Assembly: GCF_002080455.1 (NCBI RefSeq)
Contig: NZ_CP020555.1
Span: 2,976,001 to 3,040,000 of the forward strand
DNA from: Streptomyces sp. Sge12
GTDB lineage: Bacteria; Actinomycetota; Actinomycetes; Streptomycetales; Streptomycetaceae
Length of the DNA stretch: 64,000 nt
Direction: 5' to 3'
Under the pieces are notes generated by a model. It did not search any database. It worked only from the letters and a program-made list of their open reading frames with translations, and was not told where the DNA came from. The translations under genes and the position numbers were made by a program. Within the stretch, counting starts at the first letter, position 1. Each line of letters opens with the position of its first letter. Below, piece after piece: positions 34,824-44,002 of this stretch.

Positions 34824-36722
34824 ATGGCTCAAGTGGAACGGCAGCAGTGGGACGTGGTCGTGGTCGGCGCCGGCGGTGCCGGGCTGCGCGCCGCGATCGA
34901 GGCCCGCGAGCGGGGTGCCCGTACGGCCGTGATCTGCAAGTCCCTGTTCGGCAAGGCCCATACGGTGATGGCGGAGGGCGGGATCGCCGCCTCCATGGGC
35001 AACGTCAACGAGGGCGACAACTGGCAGGTGCACTTCCGCGACACCATGCGCGGGGGCAAGTTCCTCAACCAGTGGCGGATGGCAGAACTCCACGCGAAGG
35101 AGGCGCCGGACCGGGTCTGGGAGCTGGAGACCTGGGGCGCGCTCTTCGACCGGACGCCCGACGGGAAGATATCCCAGCGCAATTTCGGCGGGCACGAGTA
35201 CCCGCGCCTCGCGCACGTCGGCGACCGCACCGGCCTGGAGTTGATCCGCACCCTCCAGCAGAAGATCGTCCAGCTCCAGCAGGAGGACTTCAAGGAGTTC
35301 GGGGACCACGGGGCCCGGCTCAAGGTCTTCCAGGAGTGCACGGTCACGCGGGTCCTGAAGGACGGGCAGGCGGTCTCGGGGGCCTTCTGCTACGAGCGCG
35401 AGTCCGGCCGCTTCTTCGTCCTGGAGGCCCCGGCGGTGGTGCTGGCCACGGGCGGGATCGGCAAGTCCTTCAAGACGACCTCCAACTCCTGGGAGTACAC
35501 GGGCGACGGCCACGCGCTGGCCCTGCTCGCGGGCGCACCCCTGCTGAACATGGAGTTCGTGCAGTTCCACCCGACCGGCATGGTCTGGCCCCCGTCGGTC
35601 AAGGGGATCCTCGTCACCGAGTCCGTGCGCGGTGACGGCGGGGTGCTGCGCAATTCCGAGGGCAAGCGGTTCATGTTCGACTACGTCCCCGACGTCTTCA
35701 AGGAGAAGTACGCCGAGTCGGAGGCGGAGGGCGACCGCTGGTACGAGGATCCGGACCACAACCGGCGCCCGCCCGAGCTGCTGCCGCGCGACGAGGTGGC
35801 GCGGGCGATCAACTCCGAGGTGAAGGCGGGCCGCGGCTCCCCGCACGGCGGTGTCTTCCTCGACGTGTCCACGCGGATGCCGGCCGAGAGGATCAAGCGG
35901 CGGCTGCCCTCCATGTACCACCAGTTCAAGGAGCTGGCGGACGTGGACATCACGGCCGAGCCGATGGAGGTGGGCCCGACCTGCCACTACGTGATGGGCG
36001 GCATCGCGGTCGACTCGGAGTCCGCCGCCACCGTCGGGGTCCCGGGGCTCTTCGCGGCCGGCGAGGTCGCGGGCGGCATGCACGGCTCGAACCGGCTGGG
36101 CGGCAACTCCCTCTCCGACCTGCTGGTCTTCGGCCGCCGGGCCGGCCTGCACGCGGCACAGTACGCCGCCTCCGCCGGACGCCCGACGGTGGACGGGTCG
36201 GAGATCGACGCGGCGGCGACGGAGGCGCTGGCCCCCTTCCACGCGGTGGAGGGCGCGGAGAACCCGTACACGCTCCACCAGGAACTCCAGACGACCATGA
36301 ACGACCTCGTCGGCATCATCCGGCGCGAGGGCGAGATGGCCGAGGCCCTGGAGAAGCTGGCGGGCCTGCGCGTACGGGCCTCCCGGGCCGGTGTCGAGGG
36401 GCACCGGCAGTTCAACCCCGGCTGGCACCTGGCCCTGGACCTGCGGAACATGCTGCTGGTCAGCGAGTGCGTGGCCCGCGCGGCCCTGGAGCGCACCGAG
36501 AGCCGGGGCGGGCACACCCGCGAGGACTGCCCGTCGATGGAGCGCTCCTGGCGCCCGGTGAACCTGCTGTGCCGGCCGGTCGACCCGCCCCCGGCGGATC
36601 CGGCGGCCGACCGGATCTCGCTGGTCCGCACCCGCACCGATCCCATCCGTCCGGACCTGCTCGCGCTCTTCGAGAAGGAAGAGCTGGTCAAGTACCTCGC
36701 CGAAGAGGAGCTTTACGAATGA
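34824..36722 (+). CDS. sdhA: Succinate dehydrogenase/fumarate reductase flavoprotein subunit
   Basis: The 632-residue subunit oxidises succinate to fumarate. It shows the FAD dinucleotide fold VVVGAGGAGLRAAIEARERG (about 12-31), the covalent flavin His46 in GKAHTVMAEGG, the substrate-site HPTGM near 250 and the family's second FAD block GLFAAGEVAGGMHGSNRLGGN. It is a peripheral cytoplasmic-side protein bound to SdhB. It starts two bases after the membrane subunit and overlaps sdhB (ATGA). Confidence 0.93.
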   Translation: MAQVERQQWDVVVVGAGGAGLRAAIEARERGARTAVICKSLFGKAHTVMAEGGIAASMGNVNEGDNWQVHFRDTMRGGKFLNQWRMAELHAKEAPDRVWELETWGALFDRTPDGKISQRNFGGHEYPRLAHVGDRTGLELIRTLQQKIVQLQQEDFKEFGDHGARLKVFQECTVTRVLKDGQAVSGAFCYERESGRFFVLEAPAVVLATGGIGKSFKTTSNSWEYTGDGHALALLAGAPLLNMEFVQFHPTGMVWPPSVKGILVTESVRGDGGVLRNSEGKRFMFDYVPDVFKEKYAESEAEGDRWYEDPDHNRRPPELLPRDEVARAINSEVKAGRGSPHGGVFLDVSTRMPAERIKRRLPSMYHQFKELADVDITAEPMEVGPTCHYVMGGIAVDSESAATVGVPGLFAAGEVAGGMHGSNRLGGNSLSDLLVFGRRAGLHAAQYAASAGRPTVDGSEIDAAATEALAPFHAVEGAENPYTLHQELQTTMNDLVGIIRREGEMAEALEKLAGLRVRASRAGVEGHRQFNPGWHLALDLRNMLLVSECVARAALERTESRGGHTREDCPSMERSWRPVNLLCRPVDPPPADPAADRISLVRTRTDPIRPDLLALFEKEELVKYLAEEELYE

Positions 36723-37489
36723 GTTCGTACGACGCGAGCTTCCGGATCTGGCGGGGCGACGCGGAGGGCGGGGAACTGCGGGACTTCACGGTCGAGGTGC
36801 ACGACGGGGAGGTGGTCCTGGACATCGTGCACCGGCTCCAGGCCACCCAGGCCTCGGACCTGGCCGTCCGCTGGAACTGCAAGGCGGGCAAGTGCGGCTC
36901 GTGCAGTGCGGAGGTCAACGGGCGGCCGCGGCTGATGTGCATGACGCGCATGTCCACCTTCGAGCGGTCCGAGACGATCACGGTCACCCCGCTGCGCGCC
37001 TTCCCGGTCGTCCGGGACCTGGTGACGGACGTGTCCTTCAACTACACGAAGGCGCGGGAGGTCCCGGCCTTCGTGCCTCCGGAGGGGGTGGCACCGGGCG
37101 CGTACCGGATGCAGCAGGTCGATGTGGAGCGCTCGCAGGAGTTCCGCAAGTGCATCGAGTGCTTCCTGTGCCAGGACACCTGTCATGTGGTGCGTGACCA
37201 CGAGGAGAACAAGGGGGCCTTCGCCGGTCCGCGCTTCCTGATGCGGGTGGCGGAGCTGGACATGCACCCGCTGGACGCGGCGGCGGAGGCGGGCCTGGAC
37301 CGCAAGCGCAGCGCGCAGGAGGAGCACGGGCTGGGCTACTGCAACATCACCAAGTGCTGCACGGAGGTCTGCCCCGAGGGCATCAGGATCACCGACAACG
37401 CGCTGATCCCGCTGAAGGAGCGGGCGGTGGACCGCAAGTACGACCCGCTGGTCTGGCTGGGCAACAAGATCGGCCGCCGGCGGGACTGA
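36719..37489 (+). CDS. sdhB: Succinate dehydrogenase/fumarate reductase iron-sulfur subunit
   Basis: The 256-residue subunit begins at ATG 36719, overlapping the sdhA stop. The 2Fe-2S ligands are Cys54, 59, 62 and 74 (NCKAGKCGSCSAEVNG). The C-terminal ferredoxin-like domain has CIECFLCQDTC (Cys145, 148, 151 and 155) and CNITKCCTEVCPEG (Cys208, 213, 214 and 218) for the 4Fe-4S and 3Fe-4S clusters. It carries electrons from the flavin to the membrane haem/quinone site. Last gene of the operon, followed by a hairpin. Confidence 0.93.
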   Translation: MSSYDASFRIWRGDAEGGELRDFTVEVHDGEVVLDIVHRLQATQASDLAVRWNCKAGKCGSCSAEVNGRPRLMCMTRMSTFERSETITVTPLRAFPVVRDLVTDVSFNYTKAREVPAFVPPEGVAPGAYRMQQVDVERSQEFRKCIECFLCQDTCHVVRDHEENKGAFAGPRFLMRVAELDMHPLDAAAEAGLDRKRSAQEEHGLGYCNITKCCTEVCPEGIRITDNALIPLKERAVDRKYDPLVWLGNKIGRRRD

Positions 37490-37492
37490 CGA

Positions 37493-37529
37493 CCGGGACC
37501 CGGGCCCCCTCGGGAGGGCCCGGGCCCGG
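37493..37529 (+). terminator. Sdh operon terminator hairpin
   Basis: GC-rich arms CCGGG(A)CCCGGGCCC and GGGCCCGGGCCCGG pair with one bulged A, directly after the sdhB stop. Confidence 0.6.
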
Positions 37530-37595
37530 CAGCGGGCCGGTCGCGGGTGATGGCTCCGGATGCGGGGGGATAAAGGTCAAAATACCCTCCCAAAT

Positions 37596-39749
37596 GTGAC
37601 GCCGCCGAGGAGCAGGACGCAGGGACGCACCGCCGCCGCCCTATCCGTACGGGCCGCGCTCGCGCCTGCGACCGTCCTCGCCGGCGCGCTGCTGGTGCTC
37701 GGCGGCGCGGCCACCGCCGGGGCGCCGGCCGCACGGGCCGAGGATCCCGTCACCCTGTCGCAGCAGGGGCAGATCACCGACCGTGTCGGGGCGCTCGGGG
37801 ACCGGCAGGGCGCCGTCACCGCCGCGCTCGACAAGCTGTACGCCGACCGGAGGATCCAGCTCTTCGTCGCCTACGTACGGGACTTCTCCGGGCGCTCCGC
37901 CCAGAGCTGGGCGGACGCCACCGCGCAGCGCAACGGCCTCGGCCAGAACGACGTCCTGCTGGCCGTGGCGACCGGGGCCCGTCAGTACGCCTATTCGGCC
38001 GATGTCGACTCCGGTTTCACCGAGCAGCAGCTCGCCACCGTGGCACGGACCGCGATCGAGCCCGCCCTGAAGCAGAACGACTGGGCGGGCGCCGCCATCG
38101 GTGCGGCCAACGGCTACAACGCCGTGCTCGGCGGGCAGCCCGTACCCGTACCCACCATCACCCCCGGTCCGGCGGATCCCGGCGGCAAGGCGGGCGGCGA
38201 GAGCGGGGCGGGTGACTTCGTGCTCCCGGTGGTCGCCGTCGGCGCGGCCGGGGCGCTCGCCGCGTACACGTACACCCGCCGCAAGCGGAAGGTCGCGGCC
38301 GGGGGCGGGCGCGGTACGACCACCGGGCCGGGCTGGCCGGAGGGAGCGCCGGACCGGCTCCCGCTGCCGGAGCTGGACGCCGGGGCCAAGGCCCTGCTGG
38401 TGGACACCGATGACGCGGTCCGCACCAGTACGGAGGAACTCGGTTTCGCCATCGCCCAGTTCGGCGAGGAGGCGACCCGCCCCTTCGTCGCGGCGGTGGA
38501 GTACGCCAAGGACGAGCTGACGCACGCCTTCCGGCTGCGCCAGCAGCTCGACGACGCCTACCCGGAGGACGACGCGACCCGGCGCCGGATGCTCGACGAG
38601 ATCGTGGCCCGCTGCACGGAGGCCAACCGGCGGCTCGACGCCGAGTCGGCGGACTTCGACCGGCTGCGGGACCTGGAGAAGAACGCTCCGCAGGCCCTCG
38701 CCACCGTGGAGGCGCACGTCGGCGACCTGACCGGGCGCACCGCCACCGCCCGGGCCACCCTGACCGCCCTGGCGGGGCGGTACGCGGACTCCGCGTCCGC
38801 ACCCGTCGTGTCCAACGCCGAACAGGCCGAGGACCGGCTGCTGTTCGCGACGACCAACCTGGGCCGGGCCCGCGCCGCACTCGACGCCGGAGAGAACGGC
38901 ACGGCGGCCGTGCACGTACGGGCCGCCGAGGGTGCGGTCGACCAGGCGGCGACCCTGGTGGACGCGGTCGAGCGGCGGGCGCAGGAGCTGGCGGAGGCGG
39001 CCGGGAAACTGCCGGGCGCGCTGACCGAGACGGACACCGACCTCGCCGACGCCCGCGGGCTGCTCACCGGCACTGCCGAGGGCACCTCCACGGCCGACCT
39101 GCGCGGGCGGATCGGCCGGGCGGAGGCCGTACTCGCCGACGTACGGCGGGAGGAGGCGGCCGGCCGGTACGACCCGATCGATGCGCTGCGCCGGGTCGAG
39201 GAGGCCGACGCGGCCCTCGACGAGGCGCTGGCCGGGGCGCGGGAGCGGGAGTCGGGGCGGCAGCGGGCGGTGGCCCTGCTCGACCAGGCCGTGCTCGCGG
39301 CGCGCAGTGCGATCGGCGCGGCCACGGACTACATCACCACCACCCGGGGTGCGGTGGGCAGCCAGGCCCGCACCCGGCTGGCGGAGGCGGGCCGGCACCT
39401 GGAGCGGGCGGAGTCGGTGGCGCAGGCCGATCCGGCGGGGGCGCTGGCGGAGGCCCAGCGGGCGGACATGCTGGCGCGGCAGGCGCAGGAACTGGCGGAG
39501 CAGGACGTCCGCGCGTACCAGGACCCGTACGGGGGCCGGCGGGCCGGCGGCGGTACGGGCGGCGCGGTGCTCGGCGGGATCATCCTCGGCGAGATCCTGC
39601 GGGGCGGCCGGGGCGGCGGGGGCTTCGGCGGCGGCTTCGGGGGCGGCGGGGGCGGGGGCTTCGGGGGCGGTGGGGGCGGCGGGAGCGGCCCCGGCTCCTT
39701 CGGCGGCGGCGGAACCCGTGGCCGCATGGGCGGCGGCGGCCGCTTCTGA
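37596..39749 (+). CDS. TPM-domain membrane-anchored protein with Gly-rich tail
   Basis: From GTG 37596 the protein has 717 residues; an ATG at 37560 is the alternative and neither has a clear ribosome-binding site. A signal peptide (cleavage near AARAED, about residue 49) leads to a TPM domain (PF04536 type, VGALGDRQGAVTAALDKLYADRRIQLFVAYV to NGYNAVLGG). A membrane helix follows (FVLPVVAVGAAGALAAYTYT), then a long helical cytoplasmic region of about 400 residues, probably coiled coils. The last 50 residues are almost only Gly with Phe and Ser. It precedes pspA by 40 bases, so both may act in membrane-stress responses. Confidence 0.82.
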   Translation: MTPPRSRTQGRTAAALSVRAALAPATVLAGALLVLGGAATAGAPAARAEDPVTLSQQGQITDRVGALGDRQGAVTAALDKLYADRRIQLFVAYVRDFSGRSAQSWADATAQRNGLGQNDVLLAVATGARQYAYSADVDSGFTEQQLATVARTAIEPALKQNDWAGAAIGAANGYNAVLGGQPVPVPTITPGPADPGGKAGGESGAGDFVLPVVAVGAAGALAAYTYTRRKRKVAAGGGRGTTTGPGWPEGAPDRLPLPELDAGAKALLVDTDDAVRTSTEELGFAIAQFGEEATRPFVAAVEYAKDELTHAFRLRQQLDDAYPEDDATRRRMLDEIVARCTEANRRLDAESADFDRLRDLEKNAPQALATVEAHVGDLTGRTATARATLTALAGRYADSASAPVVSNAEQAEDRLLFATTNLGRARAALDAGENGTAAVHVRAAEGAVDQAATLVDAVERRAQELAEAAGKLPGALTETDTDLADARGLLTGTAEGTSTADLRGRIGRAEAVLADVRREEAAGRYDPIDALRRVEEADAALDEALAGARERESGRQRAVALLDQAVLAARSAIGAATDYITTTRGAVGSQARTRLAEAGRHLERAESVAQADPAGALAEAQRADMLARQAQELAEQDVRAYQDPYGGRRAGGGTGGAVLGGIILGEILRGGRGGGGFGGGFGGGGGGGFGGGGGGGSGPGSFGGGGTRGRMGGGGRF

Positions 39750-39789
39750 ACGTGCACACCCCATCGGACCCGACCAGGAGAGACCCACC

Positions 39790-40509
39790 ATGAGCAAGCA
39801 GACGATCCTCGGCCGCGTCACCCAGCTCGCCAAGGCCAACATCAACGCCCTGCTGGACCAGGCGGAGGACCCGCAGAAGATGCTGGACCAGCTGATCCGC
39901 GACTACACGAACAACATCTCGGAGGCGGAGCAGGCCGTCGCGACGACGATCGGCAACCTGCGGATGCTGGAGGCGGACCACAAGGAGGACGTGGAGGCGG
40001 CCGCCGAGTGGGGCGGCAAGGCCCTCGCGGCGAGCAGGAAGGCCGACGAGCTGCGGGCGGCGGGGTCGGCGGGGGACGCCGACAGGTTCGACAACCTCGC
40101 GAAGGTGGCGCTGGGCCGGCAGATCCGGTCGGAGAAGGAGGCCGCGGTGGCGGAGCCGACGATCGCCGCCCAGACGTCGGTCGTGGAGAAGCTCAAGTCG
40201 GGCCTGGGCTCGATGCGGGACAAGCTGACGGAGCTCCAGTCGAAGCGCGACGAGCTGGTGGCCCGGGCGAAGACGGCGCAGGCGCAGAACACGATGATGG
40301 ACGCGGTGAAGAACATCGACGTCCTGGACCCGACCAGCGACCTGAACCGCTTCGAGGAGAAGGTCCGGCGCGAGGAGGCGATGGCGCTGGGCAAGCAGGA
40401 ACTGGCGGCCTCCTCCCTGGACGCCCAGTTCGAGGCCCTGGACGACCTCGACAGGGTCTCGGAGGTCGACGCCCGGCTGGCCGCCCTCAAGCAGGGGCGC
40501 GCGGCCTGA
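39790..40509 (+). CDS. PspA/IM30-family protein
   Basis: The 239-residue protein is almost entirely alpha-helical with long coiled coils (about 25-150). It starts MSKQTILGRVTQLAKANINALLDQAEDPQKML, the standard PspA/Vipp1 N-terminus whose amphipathic helix binds stressed membranes. GGAGAGACCC lies just before the ATG. Forty bases separate it from the TPM gene, which suggests an operon. The large open frame extending upstream is a shadow of that gene. A perfect 23-bp terminator follows. Confidence 0.92.
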   Translation: MSKQTILGRVTQLAKANINALLDQAEDPQKMLDQLIRDYTNNISEAEQAVATTIGNLRMLEADHKEDVEAAAEWGGKALAASRKADELRAAGSAGDADRFDNLAKVALGRQIRSEKEAAVAEPTIAAQTSVVEKLKSGLGSMRDKLTELQSKRDELVARAKTAQAQNTMMDAVKNIDVLDPTSDLNRFEEKVRREEAMALGKQELAASSLDAQFEALDDLDRVSEVDARLAALKQGRAA

Positions 40510-40512
40510 CGG

Positions 40513-40561
40513 CCGGACCTTCCTGCCCCGGACCCGTCGGGTCCGGGGCAGGAAGGTCCGG
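40513..40561. terminator. Perfect 23-bp stem, bidirectional terminator
   Basis: Arms 40513-40535 and 40539-40561 are perfectly complementary around a three-base GTC loop. They lie between convergent pspA and the SpoIIE-type phosphatase gene. Part of the arm sequence recurs at 40571-40580. Confidence 0.92.
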
Positions 40562-40601
40562 GGCGGGCGGGTCCGGGGCAGGCCGTCACCCGCGGTCCCG
40601 C

Positions 40602-43220
40602 TCAGCCGTACATGCTCAGCAGCTGCTCCGCCGACAGTTCGGCGACGGCCTCGGCCGCCGCGCCGGGCAGCGGCAGTTCGAACCACACGGTCTTGCCGCG
40701 GTGGGTGCGCCGGGTGCCCCAGCCCGCCGAGAGCAGGCCGACGAGCTGGAGGCCGCGGCCGCCCTCGTCCGTGTCCCGGGCCCGCCGGCGGCGGGGCTGG
40801 ACCAGGTTCGCGTCCCAGACCTCGCAGACCAGCGTGCGGTCCAGCAGCAGCCGCAGCCGGATCTCGCCCTCGCCGTACCGCAGGGCGTTGGTGACCAGTT
40901 CGCTGACCAGCAGTTCGGTCGTGTCGAGCAGGCCCTCCAGGCCCCAGGCCGGGAGCTTGGCCCGGGCCAGTTCCCGGGCGCGGCCCACCGAGCGGGCCTC
41001 GCGCGGCAGTTGCCAGTCGCCGACCGCGTCCACCGGCAGGCCCTGGACCCGTGCCATGAGCAGGGCGATGTCGTCCTCGCCGTGCCGGGTGTCGAGGGTG
41101 TTCAGCACGTGGTCGCAGACGTCCTCCAGTGGGCGGACCGGATCCGCGAGGGCCTCGCGCAGCCCCCGCAGGCCCTCCTCCAGGGGATGGTCGCGGGACT
41201 CGACGAGCCCGTCCGTGTAGAGGGCCAGCAGGGCGCCCTCCGGCAGGTCGACCTCGACCTCCTCGAAGGGTTCGCCGCCGACGCCCAGCGGCATCCCGGG
41301 CGGTACCTCCAGGAGCAGTGCGGGCCGCGGTACGCCGGCCTCGTCCGGGGGTTCGACCAGGACGGGCGGCATGTGGCCCGCGTTGGCGATCGTGCAGCGC
41401 CGCGTGACCGGGTCGTAGACGGCGTACACGCAGGTGGCGAGGTAGACCTCGGAGCGGTCCGCGTCCCGCGAGTGCAGGGCCGCCCGGGAGGCCTGCTGGG
41501 AGCCGCCGGGGGCGCCGAGCCCGCGGGCGATCTCGTCGAGTGCGGTCAGTACCTCCGCCGGTTCGAGGTCGAGCAGCGCGAGGGTCCGTACGGCGGTCCG
41601 CAGTTCGCCCATGGCGACGGCGGCCCGCAGTCCGCGGCCCATGACGTCGCCGACGACGAGCGCCGTACGGTGCCCGGGCAGCTCGATGACGTCGAACCAG
41701 TCGCCGCCGACCTCGGTGGCGGCGTTGCCCGGCAGGTACCGGCAGGCGATGTCCAGGCCGGCCGCCTCCGGGTCGCCGGGGGGCAGCAGGCTGCGCTGGA
41801 GGATCAGCGCCCGCTCGTGTTCGCGCCGGTACAGGCGTGCGTTGTCTATGCACACGGCGGCGCGTGCGGCCAGTTCCACGGCCACCGCCCGGTCGCGTTC
41901 GCCGAAGGGTTCGCTGCCCTTGGTGCGGGAGAACTGCGCGAGCCCGACCACCGTGTCGTGGGCGACCATCGGCACGACCAGCGTGGACTGGACGAGGTCC
42001 TCCGGTCCGCCGCCCTCGATCAGCCGCGGCCGTGCCGTACGCAGGGCCAGGGCGCCCGGGGACGCGGCCGGGTAGCGGTGGATGTCGCCGACGGAGACCA
42101 GCGCGCCCGGACCGGACAGCGGGGCGTCGGAGACGGCGGAGGCGAAGGCCACCCGGCGCAGGGCGGCCGAGGGAGTCCGCGCCGGGCCCTGGCCGGGCAG
42201 GCTGGGCACGCCCGGGCCCTGTGGTCGGGCGGGCCGGTCGTCGTCGCCGAGCAGCAGGCCCTGGTAGAGGTCGACGGCGGCCAGGTCGCAGAAGCCGGGG
42301 ACGGTGACGTCGAGGAGTTCGCGGGCGGTGGTCTCCAGGTCGAGGGAGTTGCCGATGCGGTGCCCGGCCTCGTTGAGCAGGGCGAGGTTGCGCCGGACCC
42401 CGGCGGCCTCACGGGCGGCGAGGTGGCGGCGGGTGACGTCGGTGCCGATGCCGGCCACGCCGATGGGGCGGCCGCTCCCGCCGTGGACGCGGTAGAGGTT
42501 GATGGACCAGTGGCGGTTCTCCCGGCTGCCGGGGGTGGCGCCGGTGATCCGCAGATCGGTCACCGACTCTCCGGTGTCGAGTACCCGGCGCAGGGCATCG
42601 GCCATCCGGTCGGCCTCGTGCGCGGGCAGGTAGTCGTGCACGGTCCGGCCGCGGTGCTCCTCGGCGGCGCCCCCGAAGACGGTGGCGAACCGGCGGTTGG
42701 CCCGCTGGACGGTGAGGTCGGTACCGAAGAGCAGGAAGCCGAAGGGGGATTGGCCGAATATCGCCTGTGAGGCCGCCAGATCGGATTCGATCCGCCGCAG
42801 GGCGCGTACGTCCACGACGACACACAGCGCGGCTCGCTCGGCGGTCGCGGTCTGAGTGGGCATCACATAGATCTCGGCCACGCCGTGCGCGCCGTTCCCG
42901 CCCGGGATCCGGAAGGGGATCAGGCCCGTCCATTCCTTGCCGTCGAGGATCTCGGCGACCTTGCGGTGCGCGTCGGGACGCAGCTCGGGCGGCATGAAGG
43001 CGTCGACGGGGTCGCGTCCCACGGCCTGGGAGGCCGTCAGCCCGAACAGTTCCTCGGCGCGCAGACTCCATTGGTCGATGAACCCGTCGGGTCCGATCGA
43101 GAAGGAAGCAACCTTTATGTAGTCATATATCGAGCCAGGCGGACTGCTGTGCCACAGGGCGTCGTGCCATGTCTCTCGCGGCACGTCGGTCTGATGTGCC
43201 TGCGCAGGTATTTCGCTCAC
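40602..43220 (-). CDS. PAS-PAS-GAF-SpoIIE phosphatase with C-terminal RsbW-like kinase domain
   Basis: The 872-residue cytoplasmic regulator has two PAS domains (about 30-150 and 155-270), a GAF domain (about 285-460), a PP2C/SpoIIE serine phosphatase (about 480-710, with LPGNAATEVGGDWFDVIELP and the metal-binding VVGDVMGRGL) and a histidine-kinase-like ATPase domain at the end (LLVSELVTNALRYGEG, DEGGRGLQLVGLL, GKTVWFELPLPG). Such proteins dephosphorylate anti-anti-sigma factors and bind their partners in sigma-B-like switches. The C-terminal domain is closely similar to the separate protein encoded at 43420-43923. Confidence 0.92.
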   Translation of the reverse strand: MSEIPAQAHQTDVPRETWHDALWHSSPPGSIYDYIKVASFSIGPDGFIDQWSLRAEELFGLTASQAVGRDPVDAFMPPELRPDAHRKVAEILDGKEWTGLIPFRIPGGNGAHGVAEIYVMPTQTATAERAALCVVVDVRALRRIESDLAASQAIFGQSPFGFLLFGTDLTVQRANRRFATVFGGAAEEHRGRTVHDYLPAHEADRMADALRRVLDTGESVTDLRITGATPGSRENRHWSINLYRVHGGSGRPIGVAGIGTDVTRRHLAAREAAGVRRNLALLNEAGHRIGNSLDLETTARELLDVTVPGFCDLAAVDLYQGLLLGDDDRPARPQGPGVPSLPGQGPARTPSAALRRVAFASAVSDAPLSGPGALVSVGDIHRYPAASPGALALRTARPRLIEGGGPEDLVQSTLVVPMVAHDTVVGLAQFSRTKGSEPFGERDRAVAVELAARAAVCIDNARLYRREHERALILQRSLLPPGDPEAAGLDIACRYLPGNAATEVGGDWFDVIELPGHRTALVVGDVMGRGLRAAVAMGELRTAVRTLALLDLEPAEVLTALDEIARGLGAPGGSQQASRAALHSRDADRSEVYLATCVYAVYDPVTRRCTIANAGHMPPVLVEPPDEAGVPRPALLLEVPPGMPLGVGGEPFEEVEVDLPEGALLALYTDGLVESRDHPLEEGLRGLREALADPVRPLEDVCDHVLNTLDTRHGEDDIALLMARVQGLPVDAVGDWQLPREARSVGRARELARAKLPAWGLEGLLDTTELLVSELVTNALRYGEGEIRLRLLLDRTLVCEVWDANLVQPRRRRARDTDEGGRGLQLVGLLSAGWGTRRTHRGKTVWFELPLPGAAAEAVAELSAEQLLSMYG

Positions 43221-43419
43221 GCGACCGTCCCCTCCAGCTCACCGCAACCGGACCGGCCATGACCGAAGTATTCAGCACCACGGCCCCGGACGGCACGGCG
43301 TTCACGATCACAGCACGGTCTCGATGATTTCGAGCCATGTCGTGCGTTCTCCTCCGGACCCCTGCCCCGACTGCCGCCGGGAAGTGTTTCCGGAAGGTCA
43401 CACACCACCGTTCACCTTG

Positions 43420-43923
43420 TTACTCACCAGGAAGAGCCAACTCGAACCACACAGTCTTGCCCGACTTCCCGTGGCGGGTTCCCCAGCGCTGTGAGGAGAC
43501 GGCGACGAGGTGCAGGCCACGGCCCCCCTCGTCGTCGTGGTCCGCGACCCGTTCACGGGGCGGATCCGGAAGCGGATCGGAAACCTCCACGAGGAGGGCG
43601 GGCCCGGCCGAGGCGCTGTCGGCGGCCGGATTGCGCCGTTCCAGGCGGACGCCGATGGGGCCGGAGGCGTACCGCAGGGAGTTGGTGACGAGCTCGCTGA
43701 CCAGCAGGACGGTCACGTCGCCGACGGATTCCAGGCCCCAGGCGTGCAGGGTGCCGCGCACGGCGTGGCGGGCGGTGCGGACGGCACCGGGCTCCGCGGG
43801 GAAGGCCCACTCGGCGCACTCACCGTCTGTGTCGATCACGCCGATCACTTCCCGGGCCAGCTGCGACCCCAGTCCGGTTCGTCGGGGACGAAAGGGGGAC
43901 GAGATAGGGATTAATAGCGACAT
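43420..43923 (-). CDS. RsbW-like ATP-binding anti-sigma regulatory kinase
   Basis: The 167-residue protein is a single HATPase_c_2 domain: N-box VSELVTNSLRYASGP, G1 box DHDDEGGRGLHLV, and C-terminal WGTRHGKSGKTVWFELALPG. Family members bind sigma factors or phosphorylate anti-anti-sigma partners. I start at ATG 43923 (MSLLIPISSPF) because the longer open frame is a shadow of the Nudix gene; the ribosome-binding site is weak. It lies upstream of the SpoIIE phosphatase gene on the same strand but 200 bases away. Confidence 0.88.
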   Translation of the reverse strand: MSLLIPISSPFRPRRTGLGSQLAREVIGVIDTDGECAEWAFPAEPGAVRTARHAVRGTLHAWGLESVGDVTVLLVSELVTNSLRYASGPIGVRLERRNPAADSASAGPALLVEVSDPLPDPPRERVADHDDEGGRGLHLVAVSSQRWGTRHGKSGKTVWFELALPGE

Positions 43924-44002
43924 ACCCGATATTCGGGGCGTCGTACCACTCGATCCCCCACCCACCGGCGCACTGTGGCGCAGACGGCCTAGACCGCGAG
44001 CG

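Noticed and set aside
39580..41853. 757-codon minus-strand open frame across the TPM and PspA genes
   Set aside because: It is a shadow: it spans two plus-strand genes, a terminator and the phosphatase gene in the wrong frame.
40008..42770. 920-codon plus-strand open frame
   Set aside because: It overlaps pspA in another frame, crosses a perfect terminator and continues antisense to the SpoIIE phosphatase gene.
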